Notes: generated by a model from the sequence alone, not told the origin. 64,000 nt of DNA from Urechis unicinctus (GCA_034190875.2 CM067345.1:29588845-29652844); one strand, 5' to 3'; positions 10,514 through 23,075 are shown, counted from the first letter of the stretch. Made by a program: numbers and translations.

Positions 10514-12163
10514 CTCTCCTTGAAAAAGGGTAGGGGTGTGCCGCAATGGGAAACAAAAACCGGACCATATCTATACCAAGCCAAAGTGAGTAAAAGGGAA
10601 CCATTTACCCCGGGGGGGGCACTTGGCCTTATTCTGGATAGGGGTGTGCCGCGGGACCTCGAAAACCCGTACCCGTCGTACAAGGTCAAAATGGCCAAAA
10701 GCATACCCCGTCGTACAAGGTATTATGCGAATGTATAACCCCTCGTACAGATTGAAGCTCAAAAACATACCCCGTCGTACAAGTATGAGGCCAAAAAACC
10801 CGTCGTACAAGTCAAGAGGCCGAAAAAACATACCCCGTCGCGCGGCACATATGTACTACCTCTATACCATTAAGTGCCCCCCCCCGGGCCATTTACATAC
10901 CAAATCCTCTGAAAAAAGACCCATTCATATACAATTTTTTTTAAAGGGTCACCAATACATATACCAAAATTTAATGATCCCAAATCATATCTAGACGACC
11001 TCGAGGAGCTACAAGGGACCCATCCATATACCGAACTAACGATTCAGAATGAAAAAGTACGTTTATTAAGGCTGCGAAGGTATATTTCATTCATTGACAG
11101 TTCGTAATTTAACAACAGTCAATAACTGTGCACCTAAACTATACAAGAATGACAAAAATAATGAAACGAAGATTCATCATAGACTAATTCGAATGTTGAA
11201 ACTAATAAAAGTACTTTATCACTTTATTAAATGATGAATAACAATTCTTTTCCGCGCAGATCTTCGCAAACAGGAGTCTGTTTCAGATGTAGCCTCCACA
11301 GTAGTCCGAACTGTACCAGCTTGCGTTGCACTCTGTGGGTGTTTTGTTCGTTTAGGCTTCGGCTTAACATTACTACAGTCTACTTGTTGGAGGGATGTTT
11401 TTTATAAAATTGGGTTAAATGGGAAGATAACATGCCTCCCCTCTGCGCCTGTATGAAATTGGATTAAATGGGAAGATAACATGCCTCCCCTCTGCACCCC
11501 ACATGAGTTTCCTCGTTCATGGTCCGGCAAACCGTACCTCTGTCACTTGTGCCTACACGATCGCACTGGGATTCTCACGCCGTTGCCACGCTCGACGACG
11601 TTATCAACTGGGCAACTTTGATTATGTCAAGGTGCTGATAGCAATAAGGCAATTCTCTTGGGGATGGATGGTTACCGGCCTGGGCTAGATGGGTAGACAA
11701 ACTGAAATCCCTCCTTGTCGCATCTGGGGGGAATCACTGGTCCCGGAAAGGGGAGGAGAATGTACGGACCTGACCTTTCTGTTTGCTTATCATGCCATAA
11801 AACTTGTCTCTGAAAAAAACACGACCCCGATGGCAGCTGGGGTTGGCCACCATTGACCCAGGGGACCCGAGCAAACACGCAATATTGAGGCTCATACGTT
11901 AATTAAAGACATCTTGCTATTCCTGTCTGTCATAATACTGATCCATTTGTATACCCATTGCAAAACAATGACCCATTGCTATACCTCGCTGTAAAAAATA
12001 CAGACCCATTGGTATACAAGGTCATTGCAAAAAAACCGACCCATTGCTAACCCTGGCTTTAAGAAATAACGACCCATTTGTATACCAAAATGGCAGAAAA
12101 CCGACCCAAATTGGCGGCACATCCCTAGTAACCTTCACATAGTGAGAACCCTCCCCCCCCGGG
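10472..12163. mobile_element. larger poly-G/C-ended DNA element with nested copy (1.69 kb)
   Basis: Starts CCCGGGGG (a G run of about 36) and ends CCCCCCCCGGG. It is flanked by the perfect 8-bp duplication AGTTCTCT (10464-10471 and 12164-12171). The subterminal ends match in inverted orientation (GGTTCTC, then GGGGTGTGCCGC on the left and GCGGCACATCCC on the right). Both flanks of the interior carry runs of a GACCCATTxxTATACC-type motif. At 11402-11500 there is a ~56-bp tandem duplication. No transposase frame was recognised. The 280-bp element at 10609-10888 is inserted inside it. Confidence 0.8.
10609..10888. mobile_element. poly-G/C-ended DNA element, copy 2 (280 bp, nested, inverted)
   Basis: Inverted near-copy of 9630-9928. 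It starts CCCGGGGGGGGCACTTGG and ends AAGTGCCCCCCCCCGGG, with a perfect 8-bp duplication CCATTTAC (10601-10608 and 10889-10896). It sits inside the larger element of the same end type, so it inserted later. The two small copies face each other 680 bp apart and could fold into a long hairpin if transcribed together. Confidence 0.85.
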
Positions 12164-12171
12164 AGTTCTCT

Positions 12172-13929
12172 GAACGTGAATCATGAGGTGCTTCTTCTAT
12201 GGTTTTCGTCGATGTAAAACAACTATATACACCTCCCTTGGCTCAAAACCTGGGACCTGCAGATTGAAGCTCCGCCCATGAAATCTACTATAGCCATAAA
12301 TCGCTCTCAGATGAAGTCATTAAAATAATCCGACTGCATGGTTGACCATTAACTTTTATAACATCTGCTTGATAAGATATAAGAAGACAACGAAATGATG
12401 TCCAAAATGTTATCTTCTCAGTCGCTCTTATAATTGATCATTTATTATATTCGAGGACACAAGTATTGCCACCCATACAAGACTAGTAGGCCACAGCAAA
12501 GAAAAGAAACCATCGACCACAAGTTGACAACGACGAGACGCCATTATATGAAGCTAACGACCAGTGATTATGATTTTGTTAAACGATCTAACAACCCTAC
12601 CCAATATGACATGATTTAAGCCTATATGCTGATATGAGGTGGTAGAGTCATTAATCACAGTGATTTTAAAGAGTGACAGATAGCGTTATCGGAATCCGGA
12701 TTAGGCCTTTCACATGTGAGTTATCAGGTAATGCTCACTGTGGACTACTTCTTATTATGTTTTGCACAGCATATCCTACCAACATGACTGCTCATAAGAT
12801 TTCGTCCATAGCTTTTTTTGTCACGACCGACAATGGTTTCTAACGGTGGCGGATATGACCAGTGAGAGCGTCTAGATAAATGGACTTGGATACACACGCT
12901 GCACGCTCTGGATTTATACTGTCCTGCTCCAATCTTCTATGTTAAATGAGTGGGCAGACCGAAAGCACACTATTTTTGAGTAAGACAGCCGATTCGTGCC
13001 GCAAGTTATCTGTGCTGAAGTTGCGGAATTGGTTCCTGCCGGTTTAAATACGGTAAGTAATGATGTCAGGGGTTCCGCTCCCACTGGTGTACAATATATG
13101 ATGTCCCGTGGCCAGGGACTAGGGGACCTTGACGTTAACGTCTTAGTTATTGAATGAGGCAATTGGTCCTATCTATACACCACCCCAACACCCCCCCCCC
13201 CTTCCCAACCCCTCCCCCCCCACCCCCAATGCAGCAATAATATACTCAAGGTGCCAATTCTCATCGGTATGTTTGCCATGCAATATGAGCACTTGAGTTG
13301 TAACTTTGATTTGAAAATGGTCAATATAAACTGATAAATGACCAATTAAATTTAAGTCCTTCGATGACTGACTGTATATAAAACGAACCCTTATAAGTCA
13401 TAACGTTTGGAGTTCAGCTAAATAACCGCGCAATAAAGCTACCGGCTGAAACGGATAGCATTTAGCGGATAAATGATTGCCGATGATCGAGGGGTATGAT
13501 CTGATATATTGTTTGGTTGCCTTAGTTAACAGGTTAGTCTCTGTTGCTAGATCTTATCGCCTGCAAGACTTATTAATTTTCCGATATTTTGGGAATATGT
13601 GTCATGATATATTGCCAATGAGGGAAGGGGCTCGCGAAATCTAGGCGATAATATATAAATTATACTTTAAATTCTCGATTGTGGCACTCTATAAGCTGAT
13701 AAGTATAACATTAACAGGAAAACCAGAGTCTGAGTCATAGATTTACAGGTGAATAAGATCCATACGAACGTCTATACTGCTTATAGTTGTTCCAATTCCA
13801 ACCCATTCGTAACTAGAGCCAGGGGGCTTATCGTATGTTGTCACAAATTAGATAGCCGGTTGCCCATCAGTTGGTTCGATTACATTCAAGGTAACCTTGT
13901 TGCCATGGATACTGTTACACGCAGTTACC
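12172..13929. other. gene-free stretch
   Basis: AT-rich sequence with a C-rich tract near 13190-13230. Short frames are present but none shows a recognisable domain, splice pattern or codon bias. Nothing else seen. Confidence 0.4.
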
Positions 13930-14610
13930 AACAGTCTCTGAGATAGTGTGCATCACAAGCAGTGCCTACAAAAATAATTACCATGGATGAAATCCCCCGC
14001 CAAAAAGGGATAAAATCGTCCGTAAAACATCATTGCATTCTATAACTCCATCACTTGTGTATGTTTGGTGTTAGTAGTTGTCTGAATCGATCTAAAAATA
14101 TTCGCGTTGCGTTGTTTCGAGAAACGGTAAGACGTCTACGCAGACGTCTTGTAGGGCTAATAGATAGTGTGACATCACAAGCAGTGACCATCAGTCACAG
14201 AGATAATGTAACATCACAAGCAGTGGTCAACTGTCACAGAGATCGTGTGGCATCACAAACAGTGGCCAACAGTCACAGATATAGTGTGACATCACAAGCA
14301 GTGGCCAACTGTCACAGAAGTAGTGTGACATCACAAACAGTGGCCAACAGTCACAGAGATAGTGTGACTTCACAAGCCGTGGCCAACTGTCACAGAAATA
14401 GTGTGACATCACAGACAGTGGCCAACAGTCACAGAGATAGTGTGACATCACAAGCAGTGGCCAACAGTCACAGAAATAGTGTGACATCACAAACAGTGGC
14501 CAACAGTCACAGAGATAATGTGACATCACAAGCAGTGGCCAACTGTCACAGAGATAGTGTGACATCACAAGCAGTGGCCAACAGTCACAGAGATAGTGTG
14601 ACATCACAAT
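13930..14610 (+). repeat. 39-bp minisatellite, about 12 units
   Basis: Unit close to AGATAGTGTGACATCACAAG followed by CAGTGGCCAACAGTCACAG, 39 bp, repeated without interruption from about 14160 to 14610, with one older unit at 13930-13964. Because 39 is a multiple of three, the array is open in frame on both strands and reads as a 13-residue repeat (SVTSQAVANSHRD). Units alternate between ACAGTC and ACTGTC. Coding is not supported by any flanking exon or domain. Confidence 0.85.
13973..14159 (+). repeat. dispersed repeat, copy 2 (inside minisatellite)
   Basis: Second copy of the block at 4594-4760. It breaks a minisatellite unit: array sequence lies on both sides. This argues for insertion of a mobile short element rather than shared ancestry of the flanks. 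No clear terminal inverted repeat or RNA-polymerase-III boxes were seen, so the class is open. Confidence 0.6.
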
Positions 14611-14645
14611 CAAGCTGTGTATCTGTTATCATAAAAGGTGTGTAA

Positions 14646-16016
14646 GTGGTGATTGTCACTGCATCACTACCCTTCTAAAGTACTTCAGCAGGAAGTATTA
14701 CTTGAAGAATGACCATTGATCCATTAGGTTTTACACACACACTTCAGTTGGCTGTTTTTGTTGCATCTTAGCCTTGTTCTTTTTCTCAAACATAATAGTC
14801 TTTTAATCAAATGCACTCTATTCATCCAAGTCATGTGCTATACTCCAAGACTGATAATCTGGCATGAACTCAATGAGATGCTGTTGTTTGCCTAGAATAT
14901 TTGTGCTTTGGTTGGCCCCGGTGAGGTTCCTATTTCAGCTGGTTCATCCAAGTCCAATAATGCTCACAACCTTTGACATTGCCCCGTAGCCTTGTCTAAG
15001 TGATATCCCTTTGTAGGTTTGTCAAAAACTTCTTTGTTATACATGGAGTTGTAGGCTGTTTCTATGAAGTTCATATGGTCAGCAATTACAGTGATCTTAT
15101 TTCTTGTTTCATCTGACTGTCTGCTAAAGGAGCCAGTTTACACATAAATTACAGTGTCAGCCGTTGAGCTAAGCCGGTGACTTGTGTCCACATAAACTGA
15201 GTAACAGGTCAGGTACTGTAGTTCCTTTTAATGAAACTTTAACCCACTGTGGGTCTAGGGCTAGAAGATGCCCACTGTATCTTCCTGCATGTCGTAAGAG
15301 GTGACTTATAAGGGGCAACCTGTTGGCCATGGGTTGCCAATCGTGTTGGTGGGCAATGGGATACTGGTGGTTGAGCGGTGAGGTCCTTACAACGGCAATA
15401 TTTGCAACACAGTCGATTGGCTGGTGGAAACTTGCCCAAGAATAATCGTTTGCATTTTGATCTCTTTCACCTCCATCCACGTGTATTAACCTCTTTTTTT
15501 TCCATTTACCCTTTCCTTGTTGACCATTTTAGCTGGGTCAGCAACTATTGCTATTCATTTGTATAGTTGCAAGGGACTGAGACATAGGTTGATTTCAAAG
15601 CACAGGGCATGTCTAAATCTATGTTCTCCATTGGCAATTGAATTGGCAATATTCACCATGAGCTAGTAGACAAAATGGTTGGTTTCACACCATCTGAGTT
15701 CTAAAGGGGCCCTCTGGCACACATATGCAAGTTAAGTTCTCCCCATACAGATGTTTAAAGACTATATAAAACTCAGATAACTGCATCTTTTGACATAATT
15801 TAAAAGCATTTTATCTTTGTATTCAAACAATAAAGGAAAGTGTTTATTGCGTGAAAAAATGGATAAAAATGTTAGTCATGGTGAAATATTTGTTGACTGT
15901 AGGTTTACCTTAAAGGACCTACATGCAAGCCAGCAACAAATTCTTGCCGTGGACGTGAGCACCTAGAAGACTTGCCTTCTGTGACAGTTGTTGGCAGGTG
16001 ACCTAGATTCTTGAAG
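14646..16016. other. upstream region of bestrophin
   Basis: No coding exon recognised. 15190-15440 contains a stretch (around CCTGCATGTCGTAAGAGGTG) that looks like a dispersed invertebrate repeat from memory; this is unproven. The bestrophin start codon lies one base after a possible acceptor (TTCTTGAAG at 16016), so a 5' untranslated exon may lie in this stretch, but its position and promoter could not be set. Confidence 0.4.
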
Positions 16017-19000
16017 ATGACAGTGACCTACACCAGCGATGTTGCTACCTCCAGTTTTTCCTGCTTCCTTAAACTACTTCTCAGGTAACTTATATATACT
16101 AGACCTTGTTATCCTTGCACGTTTCCTGAGTCTGACTTGCAGGATACGTTGCTGTGATATTTTATCTGAGGTATCAAAACAGCTGATTAGACTTTTCTTT
16201 CTTTATGTGGTTAACATATTAACTGTCTTCTGTTAAGAATCATGCATGTTCATCACCAGCGTGTGATCTTTGTCAGCAGTAGGGGTGTCTGTGTCCTAGA
16301 TGGCGTGGCAGTATATACAAACTGCTGTGGAAGGACTTCCTAGTGTTTGCTGGGGCTTTCTACACGCTCAGCATGGTCTATCGATTTGCTCTCAGTGACT
16401 CCCAGAAACGGTTGGTGTTTCATCCATCAATTTGTGTACATACAGTGGTAATGCTGGATGTAAATTGTGATATTATGATTGACTTTCTGGTTATCAGCTT
16501 ATGTCATTTTAAAAATCTTGGAAGCCATAGTTGCAGTATAATTTAGATTTTGTTGAGCCTAACATTTCCACAGGTAGATTCTGAATTCTCTTTAACAACT
16601 GCATATAATTGAAATCAAATTTGGTGTTATTGTTTGCAGTCATTTTGAGCAGGTGGTGCGATACTGCGAGGCCTACAATAACCTCATCCCTGTCGCCTTT
16701 GTCCTCGGCTTCTATGTCTCTATTGTGGTGGGTCGTTGGTGGGACCAGTTTAACAGCATCCCATGGCCTGACCGTTTTGCTATGTTTGTGACTGCTAACG
16801 TACATGGCCTGGACGACCGGGGCCGCTTGATGCGCCGTACTATGATGCGCTACCTCTGTCTCTCCTATGTTATCACAATGTCCTCCATCAGCCCCGTCGT
16901 CAAGAAACGCTTTCCCAAGTTCCAGCATATGACTGATGCTGGTAAGACGACACAGAATTAAATATTACCTGATTCACATTTTGTGGTCAGTTTATCTACT
17001 GTTTGGTTAGCATATCTTCTTTTTGTATAGTTATCGTTATGTCAATGATAATATTCTTTTTCATTTTTATAAATCTTAATAGATATTCAAAACTTTGTTT
17101 TAGTCTTGAAATGCTGTTGTTGGTTGCTAAAATAATAGTATTGATAGTTGTCAGAATCATTTGAATAATTTAGTGATCTAGAAATGAGTCTTTCATGTTA
17201 GTAACGTTTTCATACTATTGTTTGCTATAATGTTTGGCCTGACTGGCTGTTCCATGCTTTGACCTCCAGGATTTATGTTGCCAAATGAGCAGCTGATTAT
17301 TGAGGATGTGAGGACCACATACAATAAGTACTTCATCCCTCTGGCCTGGTGCACCTCGCTCGTCACCCGAGCTCGTAAGGAAGGTCGTATCAAGGATGAC
17401 CATGCCGTGAAAACACTCATCGATGTCAGTCTGTAACTTGACACCAGTAAACTATGGTCTTCTAAGAGGCTTAATATTAAATGATGCCTTATTTGAATAA
17501 ATTGGTCGAGATGTATAACAAAAAGATTTATACAAACCATGCATTGATATGCCCTCTTTGTTCTTCAGGAGATAAATGACTTTAGAGGCAAACTTGGAGA
17601 ACTGTTTAACTATGACTGGATCAGTGTTCCCCTGGTTTACACTCAGGTATGTTCAACTCCTGCCATATTGGTGTGACAGGCACTGACTGCCATGTTGGTG
17701 ACTGGTCGTGATTGTCATATTGGTGTGACAGGCGCTGACTGCCATATTGGTGTGACTGGTCGTGATTGCCATACTGGTGTGACTGGTCGTGATTGCCATA
17801 TTGGTGTGACTGGTTGTGATTGCCATATTGGTGTGACTGGTTGTGACTTATATTGGATGTGACACTTGATGACATGTATTGGATGTGACAGGTGGTGACT
17901 TATATTGGATGTGACACTTGATGAAATGTATTGGATGTGACAGGTTGTGACTTATATTGGATGTGACACTTGATGACATGTATTGGATGTGACAGGTTGT
18001 GACTTATATTGGATGTGACACTTGATGACATGTATTGGATGTGACAGGTGGTGACTTATATTGGATGTGACACTTGATGAGTGTATTGGGTGTGACAGGT
18101 TGTGACTTATATTGGATGTGACACTTGATGACATGTATTGGATGTGACAGGTGGTGACTTATATTGGATGTGACACTTGATGAGTGTATTTGATGTGACA
18201 GGTGGTGACTTATATTGGATGTCACACTTGATGAGTGTATTGGATGTGACAGGTGGTGACTTTGGCGGTCTATATGTTCTTCATATCGTGCTTGATGGGT
18301 CGGCAGTTTGTGGAAAAAGGGGGAAACACCTATGACATGTACTTTCCCTTCTTCACCTTCCTGCAGTTTTTCTTCTACATGGGATGGCTCAAGGTAGTGA
18401 CCCTCCACCATTTTTTTCCTCCTCACAATTCAGAAGATTTGCCTGACCACCAAGTTCACTTCACATGTTGTACTTTGTTCTCTAACCAGGAGGCTGCAAC
18501 CATGCCATTCACTGCTCTTCTGTGAGGCTGAATGTCCAAAGTTCGAATAATACATTGGTCTGTGAACAGAAACCATTGGAATGTTTTGCCAATTTAGTGT
18601 TTGTTTTGTGATGGTAGGTGGCTGAATGTCTTGTGAATCCATTTGGCGAAGATGATGATGACTTTGATATCAATATTGTGATTGACCGCAACCTGCAGGT
18701 GGGTGGCTGCAATGTTGCTCTCAGATTGATCTCGTTTGTTTTCAAGTGTTTCATATCCTTTCTGCTCTGTAGATCATATCTGACTGCAGCACAATAACAC
18801 ATTGTATCTCTATGATTTCAATTGTGAGTTTAGTTTCGGTGAATTATCACTTATTATCCCTGGGTCTAATTTCCATTGGATGTGGGCAGGTATCTTACCT
18901 TGTCGTTGATGAGATGCACTCTGAACACCCAGAACTCATCAAAGATGCTTACTGGGATGATGTCGACTTTGAGCTGCCGTACACTGCAGCTTCAGAACCC

Positions 19001-21167
19001 TTCCGCACTGTTGAACCCTTCATCGGCTCAGCTATGGACATGAGGTACAGTCCTAGAGTTGCTGAGGCTTTCTTTGAACATCAGTCTGTGAATATGGAAT
19101 AAATATGGTTGTGTAAATATACCCCAGTGTTCCTATTGTTGGTCATTCAGACGGAAAATTGAAAGTCAGATGTCAATTATGCTTTTTATTGTCTATTTTG
19201 GTTTTTAATAGTTTGAATTGTTGACATTTTGTCGCCTTGTATTACTCGCTCAGTATCGACAAAGACAAGTCAGAACTGATGCTGCCCTCTATCGTGGAGG
19301 AACAGACCTATCCCACTGACATACCGGGCAATCATGCCAACCATGCTACCTCACACACCTCCATCTCGGGAAAGTCGCCCTTCTTCAACTTTTTCAAGAG
19401 AACCACCTCCCGGTCGCACCATCGGCCCACATCCAGCCCCAGTTTCAGGCAGGGCATGAGAATGAGGAGACGTAAGGGCACTGGGTCTCTTTCTTCCTGA
19501 CAAAGATTTCTTTGATGGGGATGTTTTAATCTTTATGTTGATGATGTCAATTGCAATGTATCGCATCGATCAGTTCAGAATGTTGTGTGACCCACGTTAG
19601 GTCTGTATGATTTGTTTGATTACTTATGCCTTAACAAATACACAGAAAGCGCATGAAGTGTTGGGCCATGATGTCTATTTGGTCCTTGGTAGGCACTAGG
19701 GTAGCATTCAACTGTGAATAACTGTACAGTTGTTGTCTGAAATGAAATATTGCCTTAATTCTGTATGATTTGCCTATGCTAGTGAAGATGTGTAAATGTT
19801 GCAGTGAACAGTGCCTGTTCTCAAGAGACGTCAGCAATGCCTTCCCCCACCGCTACCTTAATCACTGTAAGTACTCGCAGAAGAATGATGTATATTAGAA
19901 CAGCGCCTCCTCTGCAAACATCCCCTTCTCTCAAATGTCCCCTTCCCTAGCACCTCCACCGCCTCACCCCCTTGATGTTGTTCAGTACATTTCCAGGCGT
20001 TCAATTTAGCGGTTTACAAGGAACTGCTATAGTCGGTCATAACATCCCAGACATCATGAGGTAGGGTTTGAAGAATGTATACTCTGGTCAGGCTAGTTGC
20101 TGAGACTATTCTTTTTTGCGTGTTATCCAATGACAAGGGCTCAACTAGGGTTGATTTGTGGAATAACACTGGCCTGATGTAATGCTTGGTGCCATCAGTG
20201 GTATTTAGCTTAACGTAATATTTAATGCATTTGTGTGATCCAACAATAAAAGAAAGCATTGAGTAGCTGTCTGGTTTGTTTGTATGTGGTTCAACATGAA
20301 CTCACACCTCTCTCCATGTTGTTTCTTCCTAATGCCTCTCTTACTTGTTACTGGGAATCATCCCTTCCTTGACACCTGTATTTTGCTTCAGTTAATGGAC
20401 TATGTATTGATGTAGTCCTATCTGTAGCTCAGATATTACAGGAAGATAATTGACAACCATGTGCAGTTGATTCTCAAAATGATAACTCCACGTGTATGAA
20501 TGAGTGTCCAAACCTCACCCACATGTGTTTACCTGTTGTTGATCGATCAAGGAGCAGCCTGTTGTATTTGAGGTTAGGGTATTTAACCATTTGACACAAT
20601 CAAAACTGAAGGACCCTATGATTCCAATTGATTTACTTCCCCCCATGTGTGGTGGCCCTCCTATATTTTCTATAGAATATCATAGGTTGAAGTGAAATAG
20701 CTTTATTTTACCTGACTCGCTTGCCAATGACCTTGTGTATCCAGGAGGATATATTTCACCTTGAACTCGAGGACCAGGCCGAGATTGACAAACTCCTGGA
20801 AGATGCTGTCACTTCGCCAGACAACCCTGATGGTGCTATGGTGAGACTGCAGAAAATAGCGCTCATTAGGTCACGACAGAAAGCAAGGTCAAAGACACAT
20901 CTGTCTCATGTGTACGATGAGAGGGACTCACTGATGAGAAGTGTGTCTCATTTGAGTAATCTCAGCGAGGAGATAAGCATCAATCCTAACAATGGGAAGG
21001 CTATAATGAAAGAGCAGCCCACTGAAGAATCCAAGTTACAGAATCCCCCAATGAATGCTAATGGTGGTCCCCCCACTAGGTCTGTGTCGATGGGGGCTGA
21101 AGGCTGCTTCACATCGAGGCAAAACTCCACAAATCAACGTAAAGGATCTGATGTACCAAAAGTATAA
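16017..21167 (+). CDS. bestrophin family Ca2+-activated anion channel
   Basis: Exons 16017-16084, 16300-16410, 16640-16941, 17270-17424, 17569-17646, 18253-18393, 18618-18698, 18890-19044, 19254-19471, 19805-19866, 20745-21167. All junctions are GT-AG and in frame, giving 597 aa (human BEST1 is 585). The start [20 protein letters not shown] matches the family N-terminus. The neck signature IPVAFVLGF falls at residues 76-84, the same numbers as the gating Ile76/Phe80/Phe84 of BEST1, followed by [15 protein letters not shown]. The Ca2+-clasp acidic run GEDDDD is at about 295-300. Four hydrophobic helices are visible; the C-terminal ~230 residues are polar and variable, as in the family. The product is a pentameric plasma- or organelle-membrane chloride/bicarbonate channel. 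Exons 9-10 are the least certain: reading through the exon 9 donor gives a shorter 445-residue form stopping at 19500. Intron 5 is wholly tandem repeat. Confidence 0.92.
17660..18252 (+). repeat. 26/52-bp tandem array with repeated 3' splice sites (bestrophin intron 5)
   Basis: 17660-17850 is a ~27-bp array (CATATTGGTGTGACTGGTCG core). 17850-18252 is a 51-52-bp array made of two related 26-bp halves, TTGGATGTGACAGGTGGTGA and TTGGATGTGACACTTGATGA. Each 52-bp unit contains GACAG|GT(G/T)GTGACTT, a copy of the exon 6 acceptor and first exon bases. The copied acceptor C falls at 17889, 17941, 17993, 18045, 18096, 18148, 18199 and finally 18250, the real site. The intron is almost entirely array. 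Confidence 0.9.
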
Positions 21168-23075
21168 AGCAAAGGTCATTATAAGGTTTGAGGTCACCTG
21201 ATGAAGAGTGACTGTTTTCTTTCATTACTGTCACAATGTTGTGACAGATTGATTCTGTACACCTCTTTTACTGCTGCACCCAAGAAGATTGCCTATTAAT
21301 GTGCGTATATAAAATCAAAAAATACAATGATCCTATGAATAATGTCTCGTGCGATTTAAGTGCCATGTTTTCCCAAAATAGGACCCCGGTGAACTAATTA
21401 TGCTGTGATTTTGTCTGCAATTGCACGTTGATCAAGTCTACCTCTAGGTGATGGAGTAAATGCTTATATCTTATAGGGTTCAGTTACAGATATGTATAGG
21501 GTAAAATTTACATGTATTTAGAGCTGTTGTTATATTTATGATGTGGTTTCAATGACTGGAAAGGTTTTTTTTTGTAATATCAGTCATGCATATCACTGCT
21601 TCTGAAGATTCGTTATTTTCAATTGTTCTACATTGACAGTGGCATTGATATGGTATGTATGTAAGAGTTGTCATCTTTATTTTTTAATTGAAGGGAACTA
21701 ACTCTTTTTTAAGTGAGGTCTTGTTGGTTCGCCTTAATATCATTGTACGATCATCTAGATTTATTTCCTTAAATGATCACGTGTTAGAAAGTGGAGGTTT
21801 TGACAAGTGGTCACCCCTAGGACTTTTTTTTGTGATGATGGTGAGTGTCACTGCCAACATTATCAGAGCTATGTAATATTTATATTGGGGATTTACTAAT
21901 CTACAATTCATAGGGGTTTTTCTGATAATGCCAGCTTTGCCAACCATTGACATCACAAAAACTGTCATGGTGGTGATTGTAGAAAAAAACCCATTTAAAA
22001 AGAATTATGTCTGTCTCAACATTGATTTTATCCAGGATAAATGTGTAGTGATTAATGTTACTAATAGCCCTAGGAATCAGTTCAAACATTTAATTTCACC
22101 TGTTGCCAATCTGCAAAACAAGTGCATACCAATGTATTTAGTTTTATTTCTTTAGTCATATTTGTCATTATCCATTCACCTTCTTGTCCTTTGTAGGTTC
22201 ATTTATTCTAGCTTATGTTTACATGTTAGCTGAGTTCAAGTTAGAAACATACATAATCGATATCAGTCAACCTGTGATTTTTCCTCTCGATGATTGTAAT
22301 GCGCTTTATTTGGCATCTTAAAGGATGTCAAAAACTAACACCAATCAGCAGCTTGGGATTTTTTAATGTTTTAGTTATCTTAGCCATTGTTAAAATGTTG
22401 CTGTATCACAGTCTACTATGTTAATGATGTGAGGGATTTTCTTTTAACAAATCTATTATGCTTGTGTTAAGTTAGCGATATTATATGAGGTTGTGACATT
22501 CCGTCTATAAGGTTTAGTTTTATAGCACTGTTTTATTGGTGACTGTTCTCCTGAATCACAAGAAATACCATGCCATCTAACGTATCACCGCCCTTGGGAC
22601 AATTTAATGCTGTACTGATCTATTAATGATACTTGTAGATCTGATTTGAATGGTTTTTGTGATCCAATCACATCCATGGCTATTGTGCAACAATATTATG
22701 TTGACATTTATTTAAGGATTTTTTTTCTATATCATGCAAGTTTGTGAGTTGAAATGGCCCAACTTGCTCTGATGTCTAGCTGACCAAACATGGTGCTGTT
22801 TTTTTTTTAACATTAACTATAGATCACAGTCCCTTGATTGGATTAAGTATTTAGATCTGCTTCCTGTGCCTGTAATCAGCTGCCTGGTGAAGGCCTATAA
22901 GCAGATTATATATCATATTCTAGTCCACCAGTTTCCTAGCTATGTTCATCCAAGAGATATATACCTGCCCAATCCTATCACTCATGTTATCACTACTTAT
23001 GTTTCTCAAGAATCACAATTTATTAAGTGCCTAGTGATGTGATTATTGTTGTCGCATTTTTGTCAATCTTCACAA

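Noticed and set aside
10312-10738. Gly- or Pro-run proteins through the G homopolymer
   Set aside because: They result from the poly-G terminus of a transposable element.
14160-14610. CRISPR-like array
   Set aside because: Units are contiguous with no unique spacers, and the genome is eukaryotic.
14055-14645. 196-residue frame across the 39-bp array as a repeat protein
   Set aside because: The period is a multiple of three and both strands are open; there is no domain, splice context or start context to support coding.
17621-18426. Minus-strand His/Ser repeat frames
   Set aside because: They are shadows of the bestrophin intron 5 array and exon 6.
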